A DNA stretch of 64,000 bases from contig JAPKHC010000007.1 of the NCBI GenBank assembly GCA_026647215.1, forward strand, positions 1 through 64,000, in the 5' to 3' direction. Positions 8,596-20,553 of this stretch are shown piece by piece. The position numbers and the translations under genes are program-made. Source of the stretch: F1-120-MAGs118 sp013360535 (lineage in GTDB: Bacteria; Planctomycetota; UBA1135; GCA-002686595). The notes under the pieces were generated by a model. It had not been told where the DNA came from. It saw nothing but the letters and a program-made list of their open reading frames with translations, and made no database searches. The number at the start of each line of letters is the position of its first letter. Position 1 is the first letter of the stretch.

Positions 8596-10104
8596 CTAGT
8601 GGGCTTCCTTTGCCGCGGCGGGAGCGGCTTCCGCGCTCGCTTCCGGGGCTTGAGTGGCCGAGAGCGGACGCATCGCGGGGAAGAGCAACACGTCGCGGAT
8701 CGTGTCCTGACCCGTGAGAACCATCACGAGACGGTCAATGCCGATTCCCAGGCCCCCGGTCGGCGGCATGCCGTACTCGAGCGCCTGCACGTAGTCGACG
8801 TCGACCTCGCCCGGAGCCTCCTCGTCCTTCGACGCGACCTGCTCCTCGAAGCGGCGCTCCTGCTCGGCGGGATCGTTGAGCTCGGTGAACGCGTTGCCGA
8901 GCTCCATGCCGCCGAGGAACAGCTCGAAACGTTCCGCGGTCTTCGGATCGTGCGGGTTGGTCTTGGCGAGCGGGCAGATCGGCACGGGATAGTCCGTGCA
9001 GAACACCGGGCCCGTAAGCAACTTCTCGCAGGTCGCCTCGAACACGTCGTTCATCAGCTTCCAGTAGTTGCCCGGATCCGTGAGGCCGAGCTCACGAGCG
9101 CGCTGGCGCACCGCGGGCTCGTCGTCGAACTCGCAGCCGTTCTGCTGGCGGAACAGGTCCGGATAGCGCACGCGCTGGAAGGGCGCCTTGAGGTCGTACT
9201 CCGCGCCGCGGAACGTGACCTTGGTCGTGCCGTTGATGTCGAGCGCGAGCCGCTCGAGCATTTGCTCGGCGATCTCCATCATGCGGCGGTAGTCGGCCTG
9301 CGCCTCGTACAGCTCGAGCATCGAGAACTCGGGGTTGTGCCGCGTGGACACGCCCTCGTTGCGGAAGTTGCGCGCGATCTCGAACACACGCTCGAGCCCG
9401 CCGACGATCAGGCGCTTCAAGTACAGCTCCGGCGCGATGCGCAGAAAGAAATCGCAGCCGAGTGCGTTGTGGTGCGTCACGAACGGCCGCGCGGTCGCGC
9501 CGCCGAAGATCGGATGCAGCGTCGGCGTCTCGACCTCGAGGTACCCCTGCGCCTCGAGGAAACGCCGGATGCCCGACACGATCTTCGAGCGCTTGATGAA
9601 GACGTCCATGACGCCTTCGGTGGCCCACAGGTCGACGTAGCGGCGGCGGTAGCGCTGCTCGACGTCCGCGAGCCCGTGCCACTTCTCCGGCGGCGGCGCG
9701 TAGCTCTTCGCGAGCAGCTTGACCTCGCTCGCCCAGACCGTGATCTCGCCCTTCTGCGTGAACCCGAGCTCGCCCGTCAGGCCCAGCTGGTCGCCCGCGT
9801 CGAGCCACTTGCGCTGCGGCCACCAGTCGGTGAGCGAGTCGCGGCGCAGGCCGATCTGCACGCGCCCCGTGCGGTCGACGAGCGGCGCGAAGATCAGCTT
9901 GCCGAAGTCGCGCGGCGCGAGCAGGCGCCCGGCGATCGTGACGGTCTTGCCGACGAGCGGACCCGGCTCGGCCGCGGTGCCGGCGCCGGCGAGCAGCTCG
10001 GAAATCGGTTGCGGCACGACGCCGCGCGCCGGGAAAGGATCGACGCCCGCGGCGCGCATGGCGGCGGCCTTGGCGACGCGGTCGGACTGGGCAAGGTCGG
10101 TCAT
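8596..10104 (-). CDS. lysS: Lysyl-tRNA synthetase, class II
   Basis: A 502-aa class II synthetase. The N-terminal OB-fold anticodon domain (KTVTIAGRLLAPRDFGKLIF) is followed by the class II core: YRRRYVDLWATE, motif 2 around FRNEGVSTRHNPEFSMLELY, and motif 3 GGLGIGIDRLVMVLTG. The C-terminus ends in an Ala/Glu-rich tail. The ATG at 10104 gives the normal family length; the longer frame upstream runs through a tRNA gene. It heads the operon with the Lol exporter and lies 189 nt downstream of tRNA-Ala on the same strand. Confidence 0.95.
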   Translation of the reverse strand: MTDLAQSDRVAKAAAMRAAGVDPFPARGVVPQPISELLAGAGTAAEPGPLVGKTVTIAGRLLAPRDFGKLIFAPLVDRTGRVQIGLRRDSLTDWWPQRKWLDAGDQLGLTGELGFTQKGEITVWASEVKLLAKSYAPPPEKWHGLADVEQRYRRRYVDLWATEGVMDVFIKRSKIVSGIRRFLEAQGYLEVETPTLHPIFGGATARPFVTHHNALGCDFFLRIAPELYLKRLIVGGLERVFEIARNFRNEGVSTRHNPEFSMLELYEAQADYRRMMEIAEQMLERLALDINGTTKVTFRGAEYDLKAPFQRVRYPDLFRQQNGCEFDDEPAVRQRARELGLTDPGNYWKLMNDVFEATCEKLLTGPVFCTDYPVPICPLAKTNPHDPKTAERFELFLGGMELGNAFTELNDPAEQERRFEEQVASKDEEAPGEVDVDYVQALEYGMPPTGGLGIGIDRLVMVLTGQDTIRDVLLFPAMRPLSATQAPEASAEAAPAAAKEAH

Positions 10105-10293
10105 GGTCTGGACTGCGGAAGGGAGGCGCGCAGGATAGCGGTCGGGGACAAGCTGAACCTCAGGCTTGCCGTGCGCTTGCGCAAGCTTCGGGTGAGGCTC
10201 TCCGGGCAGCGCACGCGAGAGCGCAGCGCCCGTCCAGCGGCCCGGAAAAGGCTCGCGGCCGCCTCGGCAGGTTGCCGGTGCGGCCGCGGTGCT

Positions 10294-10369
10294 TGGTGGA
10301 GGATAGGGGACTCGAACCCCTGGCCTCGACAATGCCATTGTCGCGCTCTACCAACTGAGCTAATCCCCC
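10294..10369 (-). tRNA. tRNA-Ala (anticodon GGC)
   Basis: The reverse complement folds as a full cloverleaf: acceptor GGGGGAT/ATCCTCC, D-arm GCTC..GAGC, anticodon stem CGACA/TGTCG with loop ATGGCAT, T-loop TTCGAGT. The G3:U70 wobble pair, the main alanine identity element, is present. CCA is encoded at 10294-10296. Confidence 0.96.
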
Positions 10370-10556
10370 GTGTGCTCGGGCGCGGGCCGGTGGGCGCCGC
10401 GCTCGTGAACGTCGGAAGGGCGGAGAGGATGCCCTGTGGCGGTCGCGCCGTCAACAGGTTCTCTGCGGCACCTGCCGCGTGCGGGGGGCCTCGCGGGGTT
10501 CTATCCTGCGGCCTTCGCCTCGGCCCCCCGTTCGCTCGAACCTCCAAAGTCCTTCC

Positions 10557-13142
<2,586 letters not shown>

Positions 13143-13146
13143 GCCC

Positions 13147-14394
13147 GTGAGCTCCGACGCCCAGCCCGGCCACAAGGCGCTCTGGACGCTGTTTTTCGCG
13201 GCGTTTGGGGTGCGTCTCGCGGCGGCGCTCGCGCTCGGCGGGTTCTCGATCAAGGCCGGCACGAGCGCGTGGGACTGGGGTCACGAGCCCGCCTGCATCG
13301 CGCAAGCGTTGCTCGAAGGGCGCGGCTACTCCGATCCGTGGGGACAGGGAACCGGTGCGACGGCGTGGCTCACGCCGCCGTTTCCGCTGTTGCTTGCGGT
13401 CGCCATGAAGCTCGGCGGTGGCGTGACGGCGACGTCGATGGCGATCGTGGTGACGCTGCAAGCGCTCGCGTCGGCGTTGACGGCGGTGTTGCTGGTGAAG
13501 CTCGCGCGCACGCTCGGGTGTCCGCGGGCCGGGCGGCTCGCCGGCTGGTTGTTCGCCTTCTATCCGATCGCGATCTCGAACACGTTCCAGCTCGTGTGGG
13601 ACACGACGTTCGTCGCGCTGGCGCTGACGTGGGTGCTCGAGCGTGTGCTGCGACCCGGTACCTCGGTTGTGGGCAACGGACTCGCGTATGGAGCGTTGCT
13701 CGTCCTCAATCCGGCGCCTGCGAGCCTCGCGCCACTCTTGCTCGGGTTCACTTGGCGCCGATCGGGGCTGAAAGCCGCTGCGACGTTTGCGCTTGCCGCT
13801 GGTGCGTTGTGCGCGCCGTGGATGCTGCGCAACCAGCTCGCGCTCGGAGCGTTCTCGCTGCGGCCGAACCTCGGCGTCGAGCTGCGCATCGGCAACCACG
13901 ACGAGGCCGACGGCCGGCCGGTGCCGTTCAAGTACCACCCGTCGCATGTTCCCGAGGAGCTCGCGCTCTATCGCGAGCTCGGTGAAGTCCAGTATTCGGC
14001 GGAGAACCGCGAGCGAGCTGTCGCATGGATTCGAGCGAATCCCGGGCGTTTCGTGAGCTTGAGCGCGCGGCGCTCGACCTTGTTCTGGGTCAGCGAACCG
14101 CCGTCGAGCGACACGCGCCAGACTTCGGGCAAGAGCGCCGCACGGGATCCGGCGAGCTGGGTCAAGTACGCGAGTTACGTGCTCGCGGCGGTTGGCGCGC
14201 TGGTCGCGCTCGCCAAGGCGCGCCTCGAGCGCGACGTGCGGATCCTGCTCGTGCTCTCGTTGCTCGCCTTCGGTGCGCCGTACTATCTGACGCACGTCTC
14301 CGAGCGTTATCGCTTCCCTGTCGACCCGCTGCTCGTCGCGCTCGGCGCCGTGGCGGTGCAGCACTTCCGTGAGCGAAGGAACGTTGTCCGATGA
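13147..14394 (+). CDS. Multi-pass membrane glycosyltransferase-like protein
   Basis: A 415-aa polytopic membrane protein with about eight to ten hydrophobic helices. The N-terminal LFFAAFGVRLAAALALGG, the WGHEPACIAQALLEGRGYSDP segment and the HVSERYRFPVDPLLVALGA C-terminus resemble ArnT/PMT-like GT-C glycosyltransferases, which use polyprenyl-phosphate sugars outside the membrane. The acidic residues expected in the first loop are not clearly in a DE/DD motif, so the family call is tentative. GTG start at 13147. The stop overlaps the next start as ATGA. Confidence 0.65.
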   Translation: MSSDAQPGHKALWTLFFAAFGVRLAAALALGGFSIKAGTSAWDWGHEPACIAQALLEGRGYSDPWGQGTGATAWLTPPFPLLLAVAMKLGGGVTATSMAIVVTLQALASALTAVLLVKLARTLGCPRAGRLAGWLFAFYPIAISNTFQLVWDTTFVALALTWVLERVLRPGTSVVGNGLAYGALLVLNPAPASLAPLLLGFTWRRSGLKAAATFALAAGALCAPWMLRNQLALGAFSLRPNLGVELRIGNHDEADGRPVPFKYHPSHVPEELALYRELGEVQYSAENRERAVAWIRANPGRFVSLSARRSTLFWVSEPPSSDTRQTSGKSAARDPASWVKYASYVLAAVGALVALAKARLERDVRILLVLSLLAFGAPYYLTHVSERYRFPVDPLLVALGAVAVQHFRERRNVVR

Positions 14395-16136
14395 CCGAAG
14401 ACAAGAAGAAGTTCTCGAGCTTCAAGGACCTCGCGAAGCAGCGTGGCACGCCGCCGCCGCAGCCCTCCGCCGACGAGCCGAAGTTCCGATTCATCAGCGA
14501 TTTTGGTCCCGATCGCAAGGTCGACGACATCGCCGAGGCGCAGGCGCGCGAGCGCATCTCGCGCCGGCCGCAGGCTTTCGAGCCGATGGAGACGGGGCCG
14601 GCGTGCTACCGCGACACCGACTCCGAGGAGATGCAGATCCTCGCGTCGTTCCGCGTGCGCACCGTGTTCCCCGAGGACGTGCGCGCGGAAGTCGGCCAGC
14701 TCGCGCAGGATCCGACCGACGCCGACAAGGTCGGGAGGCTCGACCTGCGCTCGAAGTGCATCTTCACGATCGACGGCGACGACGCGAAGGACTACGACGA
14801 CGCGATCTCGATCGAGGTGCTCGAGCACGGGGCTTACGAGGTCGGCGTGCACATCGCGGACGTCGCGCACTACGTGCGGCCGGAGACGGCGCTCGACGCG
14901 GAGGCGCTCGCGCGCGCGACGAGCATCTACCTGCCCGATCAGGTCGTGCCGATGCTCCCCGAGGAGCTCTCGAACCACCTGTGTTCGCTCGTCGAAGGTC
15001 GCGACCGGCTGGCGTACTCGGTCTTCATGGTGTTCAACGCTGCGGGACAGCGCACGTCCTCGCGCATCGCGAAGAGCGTGATCCGCAGCGTCAAGCGCAA
15101 CACGTACCGCGTCGTGCAGGAACTGCTCGACGGCAAGGACTCCGAAGAAACTCGCGCCGTCGCGCACCTGCGCGAGCCGCTCGAGCACTTCCGCAAGTGG
15201 ACGGTGCGCCAGCAGCAGCTGCGCGACGCCAAGGGCTCGATGCGCATGCAATCGCGCGAGCGCAAGTTCCAGTTCGACGAGCGGCACGAGGTGAAGGCGG
15301 TCGTCGACTATCCGCGGTACTTCTCGATGGCGCTGATCGAGGAGACGGCGCTCGCCGCGAACCAGGCCGTTGGCGACCTGTTCCGCGAGCGGGGCCTGCC
15401 GACGATCTACCGCGTGCACAAGGAGAAGAGCCCTGAGGAGATCGAGGCTGTCGCGAAGCAGCTCGAGGAGCACGGCCTGCGCGTGCCGACGAAGGAGAAG
15501 CTCACCGGCCGCGACATCGGGCGCCTGATCCGCACCGCGCGCAAGAAGCCCAACGCCGAGGCGCTCATCCAGCGCATCATGGGCCTGATCGAACGCGCGG
15601 TGTACGAGGTGCACGACCACGAGGACGTCGCCGGTCACTTTGGGCTCGCGCGCAGGGCCTACCTGCACTTCACGTCGCCGATCCGGCGTTATCCGGACCT
15701 GATGGTGCACCGCTGGCTGTGGGCGCTCGAAAGCCGGCCCGAGGAGACGGCGCGCGAGCTGAAGACGCTCGAGCTGCTCGACGACCTCAACTCGATCGCC
15801 GCGCACAGCTCGGCGCAGGCGGACATCGCGGAGATGTGCTCGAACGCCGTGGGGGACCTCAAGGTCTGCCAGTTCATGCACCCGCACATCGGCGAGAAGC
15901 TCAAGGCGCGCGTGCGCCGCGTCTCGCCTCCGGGGCTCGAGATCGAGCTCGTCGACTTCAACGTCACGGGGTTCCTGCCTGCGCGCCTGATCGGCGAGAA
16001 AGTCGAGGTGAAAGGCCCGACGATCAACATCAAGCGCGGCCGCACCTTCCTTTCGTTCACCGAAGGCCATCCGGTCGCGGTGCGGCTCAAGGATGTCGAT
16101 TTCCTGCGCCTGCAGATCCTGCTGGAGCTCGCGTGA
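14391..16136 (+). CDS. rnr: RNase II/R-family exoribonuclease (short form)
   Basis: A 581-aa 3'-5' exoribonuclease. The RNB catalytic domain starts near residue 115 with CIFTIDGDDAKDYDDAIS, whose aspartates bind the metal. It continues through GVHIADVAHYV and AYLHFTSPIRRYPDLMVHR. An S1 domain follows near residues 500-575 (GEKLKARVRRVSPPGLEIEL). E. coli RNase R has about 800 residues with two N-terminal cold-shock domains; here only about 110 residues precede RNB, so at least one such domain is missing. It overlaps both neighbours (ATGA upstream, GTGA downstream). Confidence 0.88.
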   Translation: MTEDKKKFSSFKDLAKQRGTPPPQPSADEPKFRFISDFGPDRKVDDIAEAQARERISRRPQAFEPMETGPACYRDTDSEEMQILASFRVRTVFPEDVRAEVGQLAQDPTDADKVGRLDLRSKCIFTIDGDDAKDYDDAISIEVLEHGAYEVGVHIADVAHYVRPETALDAEALARATSIYLPDQVVPMLPEELSNHLCSLVEGRDRLAYSVFMVFNAAGQRTSSRIAKSVIRSVKRNTYRVVQELLDGKDSEETRAVAHLREPLEHFRKWTVRQQQLRDAKGSMRMQSRERKFQFDERHEVKAVVDYPRYFSMALIEETALAANQAVGDLFRERGLPTIYRVHKEKSPEEIEAVAKQLEEHGLRVPTKEKLTGRDIGRLIRTARKKPNAEALIQRIMGLIERAVYEVHDHEDVAGHFGLARRAYLHFTSPIRRYPDLMVHRWLWALESRPEETARELKTLELLDDLNSIAAHSSAQADIAEMCSNAVGDLKVCQFMHPHIGEKLKARVRRVSPPGLEIELVDFNVTGFLPARLIGEKVEVKGPTINIKRGRTFLSFTEGHPVAVRLKDVDFLRLQILLELA

Positions 16137-16900
16137 GGCGACTCGCGGTACTCACGCTCGCCTTCGGCCTCGTTTCCTGCGGGAACGAGCCCGCGCCGGA
16201 TTCGACGCCGAAACCTGCACCGTCGACCGTGTTCGTGGTCGCGGACTCGGACGCCGTGCCGGCCGGGACGCTGCGGGGGCACGTACACCTGATTGGCGAG
16301 GCTCCGGTGCTTCCGCCGCTCGCGCTCGGCGCGAGCGACGGCTGCGGAACGTTGCGAACGACAGCTCCGACGGAGCGCCTGCTCGTGAGCGAAGGGCGCG
16401 TCGCCAACGTGCTCCTGCGCGTGAAATCCGGGCCTCCGCTCGCGAGCGTGCCAGTTCCGACCGAATCCGTCGTGCTCGACCAGAAGGGCTGCGTGTTCGA
16501 GCCGCACGTCGTCGTCGTGCGCACCGGCCAGCCGCTCGCCGTGCACAACTCCGACCCGCTCGTGCACAACGTCCATGTCCAATCCCGGCGCAACGAGAAC
16601 TCGAACCGCACGCTCGGCCCCGGCACTGTGGATCACCAGATCGTGTTCACGAGCCCCGAGATCTCGATCCCCGTGCGCTGCGACATCCATCCGTGGATGC
16701 AGGCCTTCGTGCACGTCGTCGAAACGCCGCACTTCGCGCTCACTGGAGCGGATGGCACGTTCGAGCTGCGCGGCCTCGTGCCCGGCGACTACGAGTTCGA
16801 GCTGACCCACGAGTGGCTCGGGCGCTTCTCGTTCCGCGCGACGCTGGGCGCCGGGCGCGGGCTCGAGGCCCAGCTCGGCCTGCGCGTACCGGCGCCGTGA
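16133..16900 (+). CDS. Lipoprotein with cupredoxin-like and Ig-like domains
   Basis: A 255-aa predicted lipoprotein. The signal RRLAVLTLAFGLVSC ends in an LVSC lipobox with the lipid-carrying Cys near residue 15. The middle resembles a cupredoxin: VRTGQPLAVHNSDPLVHNVH, then VRCDIHPWMQAFVHV, giving His, Cys and Met in plastocyanin-like order. The C-terminus (TGADGTFELRGLVPGDYEFE) is a carboxypeptidase-regulatory-like Ig domain. It probably sits in the envelope and may bind copper; the role is unknown. The GTG at 16133 overlaps the ribonuclease stop. Confidence 0.75.
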   Translation: MRRLAVLTLAFGLVSCGNEPAPDSTPKPAPSTVFVVADSDAVPAGTLRGHVHLIGEAPVLPPLALGASDGCGTLRTTAPTERLLVSEGRVANVLLRVKSGPPLASVPVPTESVVLDQKGCVFEPHVVVVRTGQPLAVHNSDPLVHNVHVQSRRNENSNRTLGPGTVDHQIVFTSPEISIPVRCDIHPWMQAFVHVVETPHFALTGADGTFELRGLVPGDYEFELTHEWLGRFSFRATLGAGRGLEAQLGLRVPAP

Positions 16901-16953
16901 ACGCTCGCGTTTGACGCGCCTCCGCGCGCGAGAGATAGTCGCCAGAACGGCCC

Positions 16954-17787
16954 ATGGACTCCAACACTGCTCAGGACCTGCTGCAAGCGACGCTGCGCTG
17001 GCTGCACGTCGGCGCCGCGGCGCTGTGGATCGGCTCGGCCTTCGCCTTCGGCACCGTGCGGCGCTCGGTCGAGCGTGCGGCCGACGACTCCGCCCGCCGG
17101 CGCACGGCGCTCGCGACCTATCCCGCGCTGCTCGGTTGGCTGCGCTGGGGCGCGGCGCTCACGTGGATGCTCGGCTTCGTGCTGCTGTTCCTCGTGTACT
17201 ACCGCGCTCCGCTCCTGCTCGACGTGGCCGAGCTCGACCCGAACGAACTGCAGCGTCTCCTGCAGCCCGATGGCCGACCGAGCCCACGCGCGTGGATCCC
17301 GGGTTTTCTCGCGCTGATCGGCTCGTTCCCGTTGTACGAGCTGTGCGCCCGCTTCCTGCGTGGCCCGCGTCTGTGGCCGCTCGCGCTCGTCCTGTGGTCC
17401 ACGATCGCGGTCGGCACGAGCTGCCTGCTCGAGCACTCGGCCGGCTTCACCCAACGCGCCGTGTTCATCCACATCGCGACCTACCTCGCCACCGCGATGG
17501 CCGCGAACGTGTGGATGCGCATCTGGCCCGCCGAACGCCGCGCGCTGCTCGCGTGGAGCGCGGGCCAACCCGCGGACGCGATCGACCTCGCCGTCTCGCG
17601 CGAGCGCCAGCGCCACAACGCCGCGATGGCGTTCTCGGTCGTGCTGCTGATGCTGAGCACGCACCACCCGGCGCTTTACAGCGGGACTCCGTGGGCCTGG
17701 CCGTGGGTCGCAAGCGTGGCACTCGCGCTCGGCCTGCTGCTCGGCGAGCTCGCCTCGCGCCTGTCGGACCGCTTCAGCGTCGAGTGA
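16954..17787 (+). CDS. PuuD-like integral membrane protein
   Basis: A 277-aa protein with about seven membrane helices. The opening LRWLHVGAAALWIGSAFAF resembles urate hydroxylase PuuD (UOX_N) and also CopD-type membrane proteins, which share a His in the first helix. Further helices include LRWGAALTWMLGFVLLFLVY and the C-terminal WPWVASVALALGLLLGEL. No C-terminal cytochrome c motif (CxxCH) is present, unlike full PuuD. The substrate is unknown. It starts with ATG at 16954 and its last 14 bases overlap the convergent FG-GAP gene. Confidence 0.6.
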   Translation: MDSNTAQDLLQATLRWLHVGAAALWIGSAFAFGTVRRSVERAADDSARRRTALATYPALLGWLRWGAALTWMLGFVLLFLVYYRAPLLLDVAELDPNELQRLLQPDGRPSPRAWIPGFLALIGSFPLYELCARFLRGPRLWPLALVLWSTIAVGTSCLLEHSAGFTQRAVFIHIATYLATAMAANVWMRIWPAERRALLAWSAGQPADAIDLAVSRERQRHNAAMAFSVVLLMLSTHHPALYSGTPWAWPWVASVALALGLLLGELASRLSDRFSVE

Positions 17788-19486
17788 CCCGAGCCTCGAA
17801 GCCGTCGCCCGTGCGCACGAGCTCGATGCGTCCGCTGCGGACAGGCTCGAGCTTCACCGTCACCTCCGCCCGGCTCGCGGGCCGGATCCGCAGCTCGACG
17901 AGCTCGTCCCCGGAGAGCGTGGTGATCACGTCGCGCGCGCTCGCGCCGAAGTAAGAGGGCTGCGGTCCGGCGATCCGCAGCTGGCGCTTGCCGCTCTTGG
18001 CCACGAGCTCGACGCGTGCGTGCTCCGGAAGTCCGGAAATCACGAGCGACGGCTCCGCGTCGCCGCGCACGTTCAAGAACAGTCGCGCCGGCCCGCCACA
18101 CTGCGTGAGCACGAGGTCCGCGTCGCCGTCGCCGTCGAGATCGCCTGCGTAGAGACCGCGCCCGACGAACGGAGTCGCCCCGAGCGGCCCAGCGGCGGCT
18201 CGCCGCTCGTCGAAGCGCCCTGCGCCGTCGTTCGTGAAGAGCTGCGACAGCTGCGCGTGCGTCTTGCCATCGTGATAGAGCTGGATGTTGTCGATGATGT
18301 GCCCGTTGGTGACGGCGAGGTCAAGGTCGCCGTCGAGGTCGAAATCCTCGAGCACCGTGCCAAATCCGACCGGCATGCGGCTCGCCGCCTCGAGCCGCAC
18401 CTCGAGCGTGACATCGTCGAAGCGCCCGCGCCCGTCGTTGCGGTACAGCGTGTTCGACTCGTCGTCGAAGTTCGTCACGAACAGGTCGAAGTCGCCGTCC
18501 TCGTCGACGTCACCTGCGGCAAGGCCCATGCCGGCCTCGGTCATGCCGTTGCCATCGAAGCCCAGCTGCGAGCGCAGCGTGCCGTCCGTGAAGCGCCCGT
18601 CGCCCTCGTTGCGCCACAGGAAGTTCTCCGTGCTGTCGTTGGCGACGTAGAGGTCGAGGTCACCGTCCGCATCGACGTCACACGGCACGACACCCAGTCC
18701 CTTGCCGAGCGACGCTTCGACACCGTTCGAGAACGTCGCGTCGCGGAACTTGCCGTGGCCGTCGTTGATCCACAGCCGATCCTGCAGCGCCGGATACGCG
18801 TCGGGATGGCAAGCGGAACGCCAGCCCTCCTTGCGCTCGCCGCACCACAGGGGATGCGCGAGATCCACCAGCACATACCCCGTCACGTACAAGTCGAGAT
18901 CGCCGTCTCCTTCGGCGTCGAAGAGCATCGCTGCCGTCGTCCAGCGCCCGTCGCCGAGTCCGCTCTCGCGTGTGCCGTCGCGGAACGCGCCCTTGCCGTC
19001 GCCGAGGAGCAGCACGTCCTCGCCGAGGTTGGTGACGTACAGATCGAGGTGCCCGTCGCCGTCGACGTCGCCGACCGTCGCGCCCATCCCGTAGCCCGTG
19101 TGCGCCGCGGCGCCGCTGCGGCTCGTCGCGTCGGTGAAGTGCGCCTTGCCGTCGTTCAGGAACAGGCGATTGGTCGGCAAGAGCCCGTCCGGCTCGACAA
19201 AAGTGCCCGGTTCTTGGCCGCCCCCGCGCATCGGCCCGCCCTGCAGCAAGTACACGTCGAGGTCACCATCCTCGTCGCAATCGAACAGCACGGCTCCGGC
19301 GCCCATCGTCTCCGGCAAGTGCTTCTCCGGAGTGAGCCCCGCATCGTGGGTGAAGTGCAGCCCGCTCGCGTCCGTCGCATCGACGAACCACGCGCGCTCC
19401 TCAGGCTTTCGCGCGTTCGCCGGCTCGTGCGAAGTGGGGGACTCGCCGCAGGCCGCGAGCAGCGCGAACACGATGGCGCGCTTCAC
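17774..19486 (-). CDS. FG-GAP/VCBS-repeat lipoprotein with ASPIC-like tail
   Basis: A 570-aa exported protein. The signal KRAIVFALLAAC ends in a lipobox. At least seven FG-GAP repeats carry Asp-rich calcium-type loops, for example DCDEDGDLDVY, DVDGDGHLDLY, DVDADGDLDLY, DFDLDGDLDLA and DLDGDGDADLV, predicting a beta-propeller outside the cell. The C-terminus (GLPEHARVELVAKSGKRQLR to the end) resembles the ASPIC/UnbV domain of CRTAC1-like proteins. The GTG at 19486 overlaps the TPR gene stop as GTGA, so the two are translationally coupled. Function is unknown; surface binding is likely. Confidence 0.85.
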   Translation of the reverse strand: MKRAIVFALLAACGESPTSHEPANARKPEERAWFVDATDASGLHFTHDAGLTPEKHLPETMGAGAVLFDCDEDGDLDVYLLQGGPMRGGGQEPGTFVEPDGLLPTNRLFLNDGKAHFTDATSRSGAAAHTGYGMGATVGDVDGDGHLDLYVTNLGEDVLLLGDGKGAFRDGTRESGLGDGRWTTAAMLFDAEGDGDLDLYVTGYVLVDLAHPLWCGERKEGWRSACHPDAYPALQDRLWINDGHGKFRDATFSNGVEASLGKGLGVVPCDVDADGDLDLYVANDSTENFLWRNEGDGRFTDGTLRSQLGFDGNGMTEAGMGLAAGDVDEDGDFDLFVTNFDDESNTLYRNDGRGRFDDVTLEVRLEAASRMPVGFGTVLEDFDLDGDLDLAVTNGHIIDNIQLYHDGKTHAQLSQLFTNDGAGRFDERRAAAGPLGATPFVGRGLYAGDLDGDGDADLVLTQCGGPARLFLNVRGDAEPSLVISGLPEHARVELVAKSGKRQLRIAGPQPSYFGASARDVITTLSGDELVELRIRPASRAEVTVKLEPVRSGRIELVRTGDGFEARVTRR

Positions 19487-20508
19487 TTCGCCGCCTCCAG
19501 CTTCTCGAGCCGCGCGAGGATCTCGCGGTCGTTCGGCCTCAGCTCCAGCGCCTTGCGAAGCCGCGCCTGCGCGCCCACGAGGTCCCGCTCCTGCGTGAGC
19601 AGGTCGCCCGCACGAACGAGCAACCTCACATCGCGCGCCTTCTCGAACTGCCGATCGAGCAGCTCCACGGCCGCGCGCGCGTCCTTGCGGTCCTCGGCGA
19701 GCAAGCGCGCGTGCCGCAGCACGACCGGGGCGAGCTCCTCGGGCCGACACCAGGCCTCGGCCGTCTCGTAGGCCTTCGCCGCTTCATCGCTGCGCCCGAG
19801 CGCCCGCTGCGCGTCGCCAACCGCCGCGTGGTTGGGCCCGTGCGACGGCGCAAGATCGACCGAACGCTGGGCGAAATCGAGCTGGTCGAGCAAGGGCACG
19901 ACCTTGCGGTGCCGTTGCAGCAGCAGCTCGCCTTCTTCCTCCTTGCCGGCATCCAGCAGGAGCTTGCCGAGCCCGAACAGCGCCGTGCGGTCGACCGGAT
20001 CGAGCTCCAGCGCCCGTCGAAAGTGCCGCTCCGCTCCCGCGCGCTCTCCTCCGAGCATCGCGATCCGCCCGAGCGTCGCCTCCGCCCGCGCCGTGCGCGC
20101 GAAGCCGCGCCGCTCGAGCTCCGCCGCGTCCGCTCGCGCACCCTCGAGCGCTCCGGCCACGAGCAGCGCCGCATCGATGCGCATCAGGAGCTGCTCCTCG
20201 CTCTCGCGCGGCAACTCCGCCAGCGCCTCGGCGTACTTCGCCAGCCGGTACGACGCTGCACCGCGCTCCGCACGCCCCGCGTCCCCGAGCTCCCGCGCGT
20301 GCTCGAGCGCCGCCTGATAGCGGTGCGTCGACAGCTCCGCGCGCACGAGCCGCAGGCGCAGCCCCGCATCCTCCGGCCGCTGCGCCAGCGACGCGAGCCA
20401 GCTCTCGATCGCCTCCGCGCGCTGCCCACGTTGCCACAGTTCCTCACCGACGTCCGTGACGTGCACGAACGCCGCGACCAGCGGCACGACGGCGTGGTGG
20501 AGCCTCAC
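19483..20508 (-). CDS. TPR-repeat protein
   Basis: A 341-aa protein made almost wholly of tetratricopeptide-like helix pairs, for example LWQRGQRAEAIESWLASLAQ, then AERHFRRALELDPVDRTALF and AQARLRKALELRPNDREILA. It has a weakly hydrophobic N-terminus (HHAVVPLVAAFVHV) that could be a signal or anchor. It starts with GTG at 20508. Its stop overlaps the start of the FG-GAP lipoprotein gene, a pairing that recurs in this window, where TPRs also sit in the FG-GAP/ASPIC gene at 51-54.7 kb. It probably acts as a scaffold; the partner is not known. Confidence 0.8.
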   Translation of the reverse strand: MRLHHAVVPLVAAFVHVTDVGEELWQRGQRAEAIESWLASLAQRPEDAGLRLRLVRAELSTHRYQAALEHARELGDAGRAERGAASYRLAKYAEALAELPRESEEQLLMRIDAALLVAGALEGARADAAELERRGFARTARAEATLGRIAMLGGERAGAERHFRRALELDPVDRTALFGLGKLLLDAGKEEEGELLLQRHRKVVPLLDQLDFAQRSVDLAPSHGPNHAAVGDAQRALGRSDEAAKAYETAEAWCRPEELAPVVLRHARLLAEDRKDARAAVELLDRQFEKARDVRLLVRAGDLLTQERDLVGAQARLRKALELRPNDREILARLEKLEAAK

Positions 20509-20553
20509 GCCCTTGGAAATAGCGCGGATCGCGCCCCGCCGCCAGCCGTCGCC

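Noticed and set aside
10175..10186. 12-bp palindrome GCTTGCGCAAGC upstream of lysS
   Set aside because: Too short and isolated to call an operator; no partner or second copy was found.
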